In this document: in pieces, positions 37,327 to 46,505 of the stretch
Layout of the letters: the number at the start of each line of letters is the position of its first letter
How positions within the stretch are numbered: the stretch's first letter is position 1
DNA from: JASEGV01 sp947085405
GTDB taxonomy: Bacteria; Bacteroidota; Ignavibacteria; UBA10030; BY39
Direction: 5' to 3'
NCBI GenBank assembly: GCA_947085405.1
Contig: CAMTWO010000027.1
Location: 1 to 64,000 of the forward strand
DNA length: 64,000 bases
Position numbers and translations under genes: made by a program
The notes under the pieces: model-generated
Database searches by the model: none
The model's input: only the letters and a program-made list of their open reading frames with translations
What the model was told of the DNA's origin: nothing

Positions 37327-39495
37327 TTATTTTATAACTAAAAATTTTCCAATTTTAATTTTTCCGGTATCGTTATCTTTTACACTAAACAAGTACAAAC
37401 CAGTGGCTATAATTTGGTCGCTCTTGGTTATTAAATCCCAAGCGTGTTCGCCACCGGAAAATTGTATCTTCTCCTGTATAGTTTGAAATTTCCTGAACCA
37501 TTCAATATCCGAACCGCTATAAGTGGCGGCGTCGTGCTCAATTGTTTTAACTATATCGCCCGCTAATGTATAAACCCGTATTTCGCATCGTGCCGGTAAA
37601 TTGTAAAAAATAAGTTTCTTGTTACGTTCGCCGCCTGTGGCACCTTCCCAGTATGCTTTTACATAATATGGATTTGGATAAACTCCGATTTCTTTATTCG
37701 GGTCGGATGTTGCATTCGTTCCAGCAATCACCCGTTTCAAAATTTTAGAACTTTCTAAACTCGGAAGCTTGTTTGCCGAATCGCCTCTATCAAATGCTGT
37801 AATACCATAAACATATTGCCAGCCGTTCAGGTGTGTTAATTCCAACTCGGCAGGTGGGAAACGATACCAGTAAGCAACTGTATCGCCCGGAAAATACTTT
37901 GCCGTATCTAATAATATTTTACTAAACCCAACATCGAATGCGATATCATTGTTTGGTAAATCGTACTCGCCTACAAGCGACATGTTAAATAACAGATCTT
38001 CGGGGGCTGCGATATCGGCGCCTGCATTACTGCGATAGATACGGTAACCTTCGAAATCTTTTTCTTGTGTAATCGGATCAACCGATTGTTCAGATGTGTG
38101 CTTGTTCCAATATAGTGTAACATTCCGGTCGGATACTTCAGCTCTCACTTTTGGCCGGCGTGGGGGTTGAGGTAAACTGTATCTATCCAAAATACCGTTA
38201 CCATTAAAATCTTCTCCATCAAGTGAATCTAATTTATTATTACCGTTAGCATCTTCGCCGTCGTAAGTTTTTTGTGCCCAAGCTAAATTTGAAAATAGAA
38301 TTGAACGCTGTTCCGGTGTATCAAAACGGGCGTGGTCCTGACCAAATTTTTTGGCTGTAACAATTCCAAAAACTACAGTCAAACTATCACCGGGATATAA
38401 AGTAGTATAAGGTCCTGCTGTAAGAAGCAAGGTTGAGTTTCTTGGCGAAGTTCGAAGAGCATCAATTTTGCTTTTCGGATACATCGTCGTAGTCATACGT
38501 GCATAACGGTTCAACCAACGGGTTGGGTCTTCGTCATCAAGAACAGGAGAAAAATATTCTATTTCACCGGAAGCGGTACGGAAAGTCCAGGCATTAAAAT
38601 ATGTTTTAGTCGCTAAATCGAGTGCAGAATCTACTCCTTTTGGAAAAGGTGTGCTGCCGAGAAGTTTCATTGCAATATAACTGTTTGCCGGTGGACCTTG
38701 GTTGTTTCCATCGAAATCGAAAGCGTAAGTCATTCTGCGAGCCGAATCATAACCGGCTGCGACGAGGAAGTAGCCGCCTGTTCCGGGACGAACAAAATTA
38801 GTATTACGGACAACGAAATTGTTCCACAATCCAACATAAACTGAATCGAGTGTGTCCCGGATAGTAACTCCGGTTGATGGGTCGCGATATCCGGTGTTTT
38901 TAAATGTATAACTTAAGATTACAAAAAAATCGGCGGTGGGTAAATTCCAGGCATAACTTTCCTGATGAACTGTTAGTCCAAGAGGCATGTGGTACGGAAT
39001 CGTGTCGCCTGTTACCGGGTCGCGTGTATATTTGTCTGTATAATCGCAAACAAAATCCAATTCACTAATTGCACCCTCAGTCGGATGACCGGCAAAAGGA
39101 TCGATAGACCGCTTTAAAATTTGATCGCCGGGTTCAGAAGAAAATTCGTAGTGGAGGCCTGTTGTTCCGCTTCCGCTTCGGTCTGTTGTTCCTGTCGATA
39201 CACCTGCTCTTCCTCGTTTTCTGGAAATAGCACCAAGCCAAACACCACCTTGATAAAGATGTTCGATTCGTGAGCCGCGTGGATATTCAGCCGCAAATTG
39301 TTGGGGCCAATACGCATTCCGGGTACCTAATGTCCCGTAATTTGTAACTGTAAGTTGCAAATTACCAACGTTTACTACCTGCCGCTGGTCTTTGTCGGTT
39401 GGTTTGTTAAATACTGGCTGGTCAAGTTCTTGAGTTGATGAATTTGACGATAATCCGATCGTCAGGATGACAAATATTAATAGATATTTACGCAT
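37327..39495 (-). CDS. large secreted protein, FlgD-like C-terminal domain
   Basis: The 722-residue protein has a signal peptide at about 1-20. The long beta-rich body includes a fibronectin-like stretch (PKVRAEVSDRNVTLYWNKHTSE) and a calcium-loop-like stretch (GEDANGNNKLDSLDGEDFNGNGILD, split in the text as DANGNNKLD and DFNGNGILD). The FlgD/type IX-like C-terminus reads IRVYTLAGDIVKTIEHD and ends ATGLYLFSVKDNDTGKIKIG. It heads the six-gene surface operon. Role unknown; probably surface-displayed. Confidence 0.75.
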   Translation of the reverse strand: MRKYLLIFVILTIGLSSNSSTQELDQPVFNKPTDKDQRQVVNVGNLQLTVTNYGTLGTRNAYWPQQFAAEYPRGSRIEHLYQGGVWLGAISRKRGRAGVSTGTTDRSGSGTTGLHYEFSSEPGDQILKRSIDPFAGHPTEGAISELDFVCDYTDKYTRDPVTGDTIPYHMPLGLTVHQESYAWNLPTADFFVILSYTFKNTGYRDPSTGVTIRDTLDSVYVGLWNNFVVRNTNFVRPGTGGYFLVAAGYDSARRMTYAFDFDGNNQGPPANSYIAMKLLGSTPFPKGVDSALDLATKTYFNAWTFRTASGEIEYFSPVLDDEDPTRWLNRYARMTTTMYPKSKIDALRTSPRNSTLLLTAGPYTTLYPGDSLTVVFGIVTAKKFGQDHARFDTPEQRSILFSNLAWAQKTYDGEDANGNNKLDSLDGEDFNGNGILDRYSLPQPPRRPKVRAEVSDRNVTLYWNKHTSEQSVDPITQEKDFEGYRIYRSNAGADIAAPEDLLFNMSLVGEYDLPNNDIAFDVGFSKILLDTAKYFPGDTVAYWYRFPPAELELTHLNGWQYVYGITAFDRGDSANKLPSLESSKILKRVIAGTNATSDPNKEIGVYPNPYYVKAYWEGATGGERNKKLIFYNLPARCEIRVYTLAGDIVKTIEHDAATYSGSDIEWFRKFQTIQEKIQFSGGEHAWDLITKSDQIIATGLYLFSVKDNDTGKIKIGKFLVIK

Positions 39496-39533
39496 TTAAA
39501 TTTTATCCGATAACTTTGAAATTTTGTGTGTGC

Positions 39534-39562
39534 AATATACGAAAAATGTTTTTAGGATACAA
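39534..39562 (-). promoter_or_regulatory. predicted promoter of the surface-protein operon
   Basis: Minus strand TTGTAT, 17 bases, TATATT, about 38 bases before the ATG of the first operon gene at 39495. The -35 box lies close to the 3' end of the transglycosylase gene. Confidence 0.45.
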
Positions 39563-39587
39563 AATGAATAGAAGAATCAAGAACGAA

Positions 39588-41771
39588 TTAAGCTCCCCCA
39601 TCGAGATAAATGACGAGAACTTGCCCGACGATAATTTTATTACTTCGAATGTTATTCCAATTTTTAATTTGCGCAACGCTGACATTATATTGGGCTGCAA
39701 TCTGATATAAGGAATCCCCTTTTTTAACCTGATGTTCTATTGTCCGCTTTCCTTTGGCAGTTTGTACAGGATTTTTTGTCTTCGATTCGGCGATTACCGG
39801 ATTTTCGGAGACGAGATATATTTCTAATTCTTGTCCGGGCATAATTTTATTACTTCTGATCCCGTTCCAATTTTTTATATCCTGCGACGTTACTCCATAT
39901 TTTTTAGCGATTGTAAAAAACGATTCGCCTTTTCGGACAACGTGGTTAGTCCAATATGATTTATTCAGATTTTTCTTACTACTCTTTTTAATCTTCTTTC
40001 CCGCATCAGCCATATCTTGCGATTGGTCAATTCGTGAAGTTTCAGAAGTTACAAACTTTTCGGCTTTATTAGCATCTATAAAAATTTCTATCGTAGCATT
40101 TGCTTTTAATTGTCGCCCGTAAGCGATATCGTTCCAGTTACGGAGGTCGCTGATTCGTACATCAAAACGTTCAGCAAGCTCGCTGAGTGTATCGCCTGAT
40201 TTAACTTTGTAGGTGATTTTTGTTTTTCCACGAGCATCGACTTTTCGTTTTATGTTTTTTTGTTTTTTTGTAGGGGCTTCATCCTTTGATGCAAGTAAAT
40301 GCATCTTTGATGAAACCGGAATCAATAGCGATTGGCCAGATGAAAGTTTTTTCTTTACTGATATGTTATTTGCTTCAGCGATAACATAAGATGAGATGCC
40401 ATATTTTTTTGCAATCTTACCAATCGTTTCGCCTTTTTTAATGAGATGAACAGCCCAATCTCTTTTCTTTTCATCCGGCAGTTGAGCGAATTTTTCGTTG
40501 AAGGTATCGACTGATCCTTTCGGAATCTTTAACTCGAACCCGGTATATCCTGGCGGCGTGCATAATTGGAGAAGTTCAGGATTGAGTTCCTGAAGTATCT
40601 CAACATCTGTCGAGGCGCATTCGGCAAGAACACGCAGGTCAACACATTGGTCGATTTTTACAACGTCATAAATTAATTCCGGGTCTCGTTCTACTGATAT
40701 TCCAAACTTTTCCGGGTTCATTGCTATAACAGCAGCAGCAATGTATTGCGGAACATAATTCCGTGTTTCAAGTGGAAGATTTTTTCTTAAAAACCAAAAC
40801 ACCGAGGTTCCTGAACGCCGCATAGCAGATCGAACTCTACCGGGTCCTGAATTATAAGAAGCGATTGCTAAATGCCAATCACTAAAATCATTATACAAAT
40901 CGCGTAGATGTTGAGCTGCCGCGCGTGTAGCTTTTTCAACGTTTCGTCTGTCGTCATACCACCAGTTACCTTTGAGGTTATAAAGTTTGCCGGTTCCTTT
41001 TATAAACTGCCAAATCCCGACAGCTTTTGCCCACGAACGTGCGACGGGATTGAGACCACTTTCGATCATCGAAAGGTAAATCAATTCTTCCGGAACATTT
41101 TCCTCTTTAAAAATTCTTTTCATCATCGGGAAATATTTTCCCGAGCGTTTCACCCAGCGTTCCATGTGGTGTTTACCCCGACCTGTGAAGTAATCCATAT
41201 AAATTTGGACGAAGCCATTAATTACCAACGGAACTGTAAGTCCGGGTAAAACTTCGCGTGTTGTATATTGTTCGGGTGAATCTTCTCCCTCAAGGAGTTG
41301 ATTCAGCTTTTCGCGTAAAGCAAAAATAGATGTTTGCTCTCCGAGCGAATCGATGTTGGCGATATATAATTCGTAATCTTCAACAATGCTGGAGCTCAAT
41401 TCGTTAAAGTCTTGATTTTTCTCAATGCCCGGATAGTAACTAAGTTCATTTAAAATATTTATAGCAAACTCAAACTCATTTGCACATCGAGTCGAATCAC
41501 CATCTGTTTCGGCTCGTAAAGCTGTAATGTAATGTTTGCGGGCACTTTCTAACGATTGAGCAACAATCGGGTCAACACCATTTTCCGAAGTTGTATCGTT
41601 CGTAGTCTCCGAATATAATGTGTCGCCATTAATTGTTGAATGATTGGATTGAATAAAATTTTGTGATGAATCGTTTTGAACTGTGGGCGATTTTATAGGT
41701 TTGATGGTCTCCTTCCCTGTGCAACCTATTAACAGGAAGGTTAGAAAAAGAATATTTATGTATTTTATCAA
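39588..41771 (-). CDS. lytic murein transglycosylase with four LysM domains (MltD-like)
   Basis: The 727-residue lipoprotein (lipid Cys17 in LLIGC) cleaves peptidoglycan. The soluble lytic transglycosylase domain lies at about residues 215-345, with catalytic Glu in LIYLSMIESGLNPVARSWAKAVGIWQF (about 232) and ASYNSGPGRV. Four LysM repeats follow at about 440-490, 515-565, 600-650 and 680-725 (KKGETIGKIAKKYG, KSGDTLSELAERF, RKGESFFTIAKKYG, KKGDSLYQIAAQYN). E. coli MltD has fewer LysM units. The start codon is TTG. Confidence 0.92.
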   Translation of the reverse strand: MIKYINILFLTFLLIGCTGKETIKPIKSPTVQNDSSQNFIQSNHSTINGDTLYSETTNDTTSENGVDPIVAQSLESARKHYITALRAETDGDSTRCANEFEFAINILNELSYYPGIEKNQDFNELSSSIVEDYELYIANIDSLGEQTSIFALREKLNQLLEGEDSPEQYTTREVLPGLTVPLVINGFVQIYMDYFTGRGKHHMERWVKRSGKYFPMMKRIFKEENVPEELIYLSMIESGLNPVARSWAKAVGIWQFIKGTGKLYNLKGNWWYDDRRNVEKATRAAAQHLRDLYNDFSDWHLAIASYNSGPGRVRSAMRRSGTSVFWFLRKNLPLETRNYVPQYIAAAVIAMNPEKFGISVERDPELIYDVVKIDQCVDLRVLAECASTDVEILQELNPELLQLCTPPGYTGFELKIPKGSVDTFNEKFAQLPDEKKRDWAVHLIKKGETIGKIAKKYGISSYVIAEANNISVKKKLSSGQSLLIPVSSKMHLLASKDEAPTKKQKNIKRKVDARGKTKITYKVKSGDTLSELAERFDVRISDLRNWNDIAYGRQLKANATIEIFIDANKAEKFVTSETSRIDQSQDMADAGKKIKKSSKKNLNKSYWTNHVVRKGESFFTIAKKYGVTSQDIKNWNGIRSNKIMPGQELEIYLVSENPVIAESKTKNPVQTAKGKRTIEHQVKKGDSLYQIAAQYNVSVAQIKNWNNIRSNKIIVGQVLVIYLDGGA

Positions 41772-41802
41772 ATTAATTTTCCGGTGTATTTTAATTTGTT
41801 TA

Positions 41803-41831
41803 AATATAAAAGTTTAAGAGAAGAAAATCAA
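41803..41831 (-). promoter_or_regulatory. predicted promoter of the transglycosylase gene
   Basis: Minus strand TTGATT, 17 bases, TATATT, about 32 bases before the TTG start at 41771. Confidence 0.45.
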
Positions 41832-41879
41832 GTATATTTTCAGATTATTTTCAAAACCCGCATAATTACCTATGAGTTA

Positions 41880-43427
41880 TCATAAGGGAATATTGCCGTG
41901 TTTCTTTTTTGGGTTTGAATCGACTTTATTTTCGAGAATCTTCAAAGCTCGATATAAATGCAAACGCGTTTCGCTCGGTTCAATTACATCGTCTAAATAA
42001 CCGCGGGCAGCAGCGATATATGGATTAGCAAATTTTTCTTTGAAATCTTCTTCCTTCTTTTGAATCGCAGCTTCTTTATCTTTCGCTTTTTCAATTTCTT
42101 TTTTGAAAATAATTTCGACCGCTCCTTTCGGTCCCATCACTGCAATTTCTGCCGTGGGCCAACCAAAGTTGAAATCGCCTCTGATGTGTTTTGAATTCAT
42201 AACATCGTAAGCACCGCCATACGCTTTGCGAGTGATAACAGTTATCTTCGGAACGGTAGCTTCGCAGAAAGCATAAAGCAGTTTGGCTCCATTCTTTATT
42301 ATTCCCCGCCACTCTTGTTCAGTGCCGGGTAAAAATCCGGGAACATCTTCAAAAACCACAAGAGGTATATTGAACGCATCACAGAAGCGAACAAACCTTG
42401 CTCCTTTTATCGAAGAATCGTTATCTAAAACTCCGGCAAGCACAGCCGGTTGATTAGCAATTATTCCAACCGAATATCCTCCGATACGAGCGAAGCCGAC
42501 GATAATGTTTTGAGCATACAACTCATGCACTTCAAAAAAATCGCTATCATCAACAATCAGGTGAATTACGTCTTTGATATCATAAGGTTTATTTGGATTG
42601 TCGGGAATTATGGTGTTCAATTTTTCTTCACGCCTGTTGGGATCATCTTGCGTTAGTTTGAAGGGTGGGTCATCCATGTTATTTGATGGAATGAAGCTGA
42701 ATAATTTTCGGATTCTTAGAATGCAATCGACTTCATTCTCGCACGCAAAATGTGCGACTCCGCTTTTTGTAGCATGTGTTACGGCGCCACCTAATTCTTC
42801 GTGGGTAACTGTTTCGTGAGTAACTGTTTTAACTACATTCGGACCGGTTACATACATATAACTCGTATTCTTAACCATAAAAACAAAATCGGTGATTGCC
42901 GGTGAATATACAGCCCCGCCCGCACAAGGTCCCATTACAGCCGAAATCTGTGGAACTACACCCGATGCCAAAGTATTACGCAGGAAAATATCGGCATAAC
43001 CTCCTAAACTTACTACGCCTTCCTGAATACGCGCACCGCCTGAATCGTTAAGCCCAATTACGGGTGCACCGACTTTCATAGCTCTATCCATAATTTTGCA
43101 AATTTTTTCAGCGTGTGCCTCCGAGAGCGAACCACCGAACACAGTAAAATCCTGACTAAAGACAAAAACCAAGCGACCATCAATAGTTCCGCTACCAGTA
43201 ACTACACCATCACCTAAATATTTTTGTTTCTCCAAACCAAAATCGTACGAGTGGTGTTCCACTAACATATCGGTTTCGATGAAGCTATTTTTATCTAATA
43301 GCAAATCAATCCGTTCACGGGCTGTTAGCTTGCCTTTTTTATGCTGTTCATCGATGCGTTGCTGTCCACCGCCGAGCTTAGCTTGTTCTTTTAAATCTTT
43401 CAAGTGCTGAATCTTGTCTTTTGACAT
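41880..43427 (-). CDS. pccB: acyl-CoA carboxylase carboxyltransferase (propionyl/methylmalonyl-CoA type, beta subunit)
   Basis: Carboxyltransferase subunit of about 515 residues that transfers carboxyl from biotin to propionyl-CoA or a similar acyl-CoA. The crotonase-like core shows GSLSEAHAEKICKIMDRA, GLNDSGGARIQEGVVSLGGY and GPCAGGAVYSPA (N-half oxyanion region), then DVPGFLPGTEQEWRGIIKNGAK and AYGGAYDVMNSKHIRGD. The frame is open to 43517, but the ATG at 43427, preceded by AGGAG, is preferred. The longer form would translate the hairpin repeat upstream. No biotin carrier or carboxylase gene is adjacent. Confidence 0.9.
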   Translation of the reverse strand: MSKDKIQHLKDLKEQAKLGGGQQRIDEQHKKGKLTARERIDLLLDKNSFIETDMLVEHHSYDFGLEKQKYLGDGVVTGSGTIDGRLVFVFSQDFTVFGGSLSEAHAEKICKIMDRAMKVGAPVIGLNDSGGARIQEGVVSLGGYADIFLRNTLASGVVPQISAVMGPCAGGAVYSPAITDFVFMVKNTSYMYVTGPNVVKTVTHETVTHEELGGAVTHATKSGVAHFACENEVDCILRIRKLFSFIPSNNMDDPPFKLTQDDPNRREEKLNTIIPDNPNKPYDIKDVIHLIVDDSDFFEVHELYAQNIIVGFARIGGYSVGIIANQPAVLAGVLDNDSSIKGARFVRFCDAFNIPLVVFEDVPGFLPGTEQEWRGIIKNGAKLLYAFCEATVPKITVITRKAYGGAYDVMNSKHIRGDFNFGWPTAEIAVMGPKGAVEIIFKKEIEKAKDKEAAIQKKEEDFKEKFANPYIAAARGYLDDVIEPSETRLHLYRALKILENKVDSNPKKKHGNIPL

Positions 43428-43464
43428 ATTATGGCTCCTGTAAATCGTGTTTATTTTAAATTTT

Positions 43465-43494
43465 TCCGCCACAGGCGGATTCGCCTTCGGCGAA
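43465..43494. repeat. two abutting 15-bp hairpins
   Basis: TCCGCC-ACA-GGCGGA (43465-43479) is directly followed by TTCGCC-TTC-GGCGAA (43480-43494). Each has a perfect 6-bp stem and three-base loop. The same two-hairpin design, with different stems, fills the T loop of a tRNA relic at 63305-63334. Confidence 0.85.
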
Positions 43495-43957
43495 GGATTG
43501 CGGATTGCGAATACCAAATTTATTATTCATTGAATATTTTTCCGTGCAGTTTTTATAGAAGAAATTACTATGGCAAGAATCTCATTTGCTTCATTTAGTA
43601 ATTCACGGACTTCATTCTCTTTAGCATAGCCAATTTCTATCAATAATTCTATCCAATACATTGTTTCATCAGTTTCTTCTTCAACGATGCCGAGTTTTGA
43701 GATAAATTCTGCTCTTGATCTTGCCCGACACGCACTCCGATAGTTTGCTCCAACCGACGTTCCAGACTTAATCAGTTGCCTTCCAATTACATCTGTAATT
43801 TTATTCTTAGGTAACTTCTCATAAAACCGAATTATCTGAATTGCATATTGTTTAGTTCTGCACTTCATCTCATCTTTAGTCATGTGAATTTCCTAGTTTT
43901 AAATTTTTAATATTAACAATCTAAAATTCGATATTGTTTTTCCGCAATCCGCAATCC
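43495..43957. repeat. 15-bp inverted repeats flanking the S23-like gene
   Basis: GGATTGCGGATTGCG at 43495-43509 is the exact reverse complement of CGCAATCCGCAATCC at 43943-43957. The pair frames the whole four-helix-bundle gene (43527-43883), and the left arm abuts the hairpin pair at 43465-43494. Confidence 0.8.
43527..43883 (-). CDS. four-helix-bundle S23 (23S rRNA intervening sequence-type) protein
   Basis: The 118-residue all-helical protein has the S23/IVP pattern: IIRFYEKLPKNKITDVIGRQLIKSGTSVGANYRSACRARSRAEF (read across residues 18-61) and KLGIVEEETDETMYWIELL. These proteins were first seen inside intervening sequences of 23S rRNA and also occur as free genes, often in repeats or accessory DNA; their role is unknown. 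Here it sits between mnmA and the carboxylase gene, inside inverted repeats, so it looks like an inserted unit. Confidence 0.85.
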   Translation of the reverse strand: MTKDEMKCRTKQYAIQIIRFYEKLPKNKITDVIGRQLIKSGTSVGANYRSACRARSRAEFISKLGIVEEETDETMYWIELLIEIGYAKENEVRELLNEANEILAIVISSIKTARKNIQ

Positions 43958-43971
43958 CAAATCATAAATCC

Positions 43972-45084
43972 TTAAGTTCCAACCCGCTCAATCACTCCTC
44001 CCCCTACTACATCGTCTCCATCATACATTACTACAGACTGCCCGGGAGTGATAGCACGTTTTGGTTCATCAAAAATAACTTGTACGGTTTCAGAATCAAG
44101 TTGTTTAGCAAATGCACCCGTTGCATTATCTTTGTAACGGACTTTTGCAGTGATGTGAATTCGGCCCTTCAAATCAGGAACTGAAATTAAATTTACATCA
44201 GTTGCTGTTAGCTCACGATGCATTAATTCAGCGTCGCGACCAAGAGTAATCGTGTTTGTATCGGCATCTATTTTTGTAACATAAACCGGTTCGCCGAGTG
44301 CAATGCCTAAACGTTTCCGCTGACCAATTGTGTAAAACGGAATACCGTTGTGTTTAGCTACAACTTTTCCATTAAAAAGCATATCGCCGCCGCCAACTTG
44401 TCTTTCAAGTTCCGGATTTTGTTCTTTTAAAAACCTCTCATAATTATCATCGGGTATAAAACATATCTCGAAGCTTTCAGCTTTATTTGCTGTTTTTAAT
44501 CCAAACTTTTTTGCAAGCTCGCGTACTTCAGGTTTTGTTAATTCAGCAAGCGGAAATACTGTTCGTCTCAACGATTCTTGTGTTAAACTCCACAAAGCAT
44601 ACGACTGATCTTTTTCAGTATCTTTTCCTTTAGAAAGAATAAATCGCTTTACATCATCATCGTATCGTATTTTTGCAAAATGCCCGGTTGCAATATAATC
44701 AGCACCTAATGAAACTGATTTGCGAATTAACTCTTCCCATTTAATTTTCCGGTTGCATACTACGCAAGGATTCGGCGTGCGACCAGATAAATATTCGCTA
44801 ATGAAATTGTCGATTACTTCTTTTTTAAATTGTTCCGAGAAATCTAAAACATAATGCGGGAAACCTAATTTTGCGGCAACCATTCTTGCATCATTAATTC
44901 CATCGAGCGAACAGCAGCTCGATTCGTTTCCGATGTTACCGCCAACATCCTCGTAGTTGTATGTTTTAATTGTAATGCCTATAACTTCGTAACCTTGCTC
45001 TACCAACAAAGCCGCAGCAACCGATGAATCGACACCGCCGCTCATTGCAACTACAATTTTTGATTTTTTATTTATCTTATCCAT
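43972..45084 (-). CDS. mnmA: tRNA-specific 2-thiouridylase
   Basis: The 370-residue enzyme makes s2U34 in tRNA-Lys, -Glu and -Gln. The PP-loop SGGVDSSVAAALL lies at residues 15-27. The catalytic cysteine pair is in TPNPCVVCNRKIKW (about 101-114) and AESFEICFIPDDNYERF (about 200-216), and HNGIPFYTIGQRKRLGIAL follows. Length is normal. It lies 4 bases downstream of the nuclease gene. Confidence 0.95.
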   Translation of the reverse strand: MDKINKKSKIVVAMSGGVDSSVAAALLVEQGYEVIGITIKTYNYEDVGGNIGNESSCCSLDGINDARMVAAKLGFPHYVLDFSEQFKKEVIDNFISEYLSGRTPNPCVVCNRKIKWEELIRKSVSLGADYIATGHFAKIRYDDDVKRFILSKGKDTEKDQSYALWSLTQESLRRTVFPLAELTKPEVRELAKKFGLKTANKAESFEICFIPDDNYERFLKEQNPELERQVGGGDMLFNGKVVAKHNGIPFYTIGQRKRLGIALGEPVYVTKIDADTNTITLGRDAELMHRELTATDVNLISVPDLKGRIHITAKVRYKDNATGAFAKQLDSETVQVIFDEPKRAITPGQSVVMYDGDDVVGGGVIERVGT

Positions 45085-45088
45085 CTAC

Positions 45089-46240
45089 TTATTTAATAAG
45101 CGTCATCTTTTTCGTACTCGTATAAATATTTTTTCCTGCTGTTGTTACAAGTTTAGAAAAATAGATTCCCGATGATAACTGATTTGCATTAAAAAATACT
45201 GATTTGGTACCGGCATCCTGAAATCCATCAACGAGTGTGCTTACTTCCTGCCCATAGATATTGTAAACTTTTAATTTTACAAAAGCATTTTCAGGAAGCT
45301 GATATGTAATTTGTGTACCGGGATTGAACGGATTTGGATAATTTTGTTCGAGTGTGTATCCTTCAGGAATTAAATCAGATAACTTACTATCATCAACCGA
45401 AGTAGTTTTTGAATTCACCCAAGCAGTGTACCAGATACTCGCAAGTGCTGTCGTCGAACGTTGCAACTGATCTTTTGTGAGGCGCTCTGTCTTTTGCCAA
45501 AGTGCAGCATAATAGCTCGCAGGTGCTGTCCCTAATCCACTATATCCTGAAACGGATTTAGCATAATTGTCCGCAATTATAATGGAATCGACAAGCGAAT
45601 TTGAATGAATTATGTATTCAAATATATAATCTATTGGTGAAGCTATATAGTAAATTGAATCCGCCTTTATGTTTATTTGTGCCTGATATGAATTCAACAT
45701 AGTCGATTCATAACGTGAATGAATTCCAGTGTTACCTGTAAGCTGCCCGTCATAATTTAGTGTGCAATGCAGCGGCTGATGTCCATCGCCAACATAGTGT
45801 CCAATATCGCTTGCAGTTTGTTTTACTTTTGCTAAATCATTTCGCGTTAATTGAGCAGTTAACGAATCCATAAACCATTTTACAAACCACGGATTTGTTC
45901 CGTTCCCTTTCACACGCTGCCATCCGTAAAGCATAATTAATGAATCAAGGTTACGAGTCATGTATTTGAAATTTGGATAATCATCAATATCGAGATAATG
46001 CCGCGGACCTTCAGCAAATAAAGATGTATCCGAACTAATCTTTCGATTATCTGCATCCGAAGCATGTGCTTCGTAAAACAAACTGTCGGCTTTGAACGAA
46101 TTCATATCCGATGGAAGGTGCATAACGGCTTTGCGGTTAATTATTTTATGACCTGTCGATCCCCAACCATAAACTAATTGGTTGGATATTATGACCAGAA
46201 TTAAATTCAGAACGATGAAATTGATAATACGCTTACTCAT
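45089..46240 (-). CDS. S1/P1-type zinc nuclease with type IX sorting tail
   Basis: The 383-residue exported protein has a signal peptide cut before Trp26, giving the mature N-terminal Trp that ligates zinc in this family. Further zinc-site elements are STGHKIINR (His31), HASDADN (about 59-65), GPRHYLDIDDYP and DIGHYVGDGHQPLHC (about 146-160). The C-terminal 75 residues are a sorting domain (NYPNPFNPGTQITY, ending SSGIYFSKL). It probably degrades external single-stranded nucleic acid at the surface. Confidence 0.88.
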   Translation of the reverse strand: MSKRIINFIVLNLILVIISNQLVYGWGSTGHKIINRKAVMHLPSDMNSFKADSLFYEAHASDADNRKISSDTSLFAEGPRHYLDIDDYPNFKYMTRNLDSLIMLYGWQRVKGNGTNPWFVKWFMDSLTAQLTRNDLAKVKQTASDIGHYVGDGHQPLHCTLNYDGQLTGNTGIHSRYESTMLNSYQAQINIKADSIYYIASPIDYIFEYIIHSNSLVDSIIIADNYAKSVSGYSGLGTAPASYYAALWQKTERLTKDQLQRSTTALASIWYTAWVNSKTTSVDDSKLSDLIPEGYTLEQNYPNPFNPGTQITYQLPENAFVKLKVYNIYGQEVSTLVDGFQDAGTKSVFFNANQLSSGIYFSKLVTTAGKNIYTSTKKMTLIK

Positions 46241-46388
46241 TTACTAATTGGCTTTCATGATGTTTTCATTATTATTGATTGTGATTAATATAAAGACAAT
46301 TTGGTTAATCTAAAAACTTTGTTGATCGCTGATTTGAATTTGTGAGTGGGAATTTTAGAAGTGAATTCGCTTGCTAATACGTTGGCTT

Positions 46389-46505
46389 TTAGTTTCCTTC
46401 AATAGTTTTTATTTCTTCTTCTGTTAACTCGTAAAGTTTGTAAACCATTTCATCTATTTGCTTTTCTAAATTATGGGTGTTTACTTTTTCAATTTCTTTA
46501 ATGCC
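46389..46505 (-). pseudogene. C-terminal relic of a type IIG/TaqI-like restriction-modification enzyme
   Basis: A 38-residue open end reads IKEIEKVNTHNLEKQIDEM in part and then VYKLYELTEEEIKTIEGN before a TAA. This is the usual tail of large type IIG or similar modification enzymes (pattern IDxxVYxLYxLTEEEIKxVE). In-frame stops lie just before it, and its 5' part overlaps the end of the RhuM gene. The rest of the gene is gone. Confidence 0.55.

Noticed and set aside
43428..43517. 30-residue N-terminal extension of the carboxyltransferase
   Set aside because: It translates the hairpin repeat; the ATG at 43427 has a good ribosome-binding site and family-like start.
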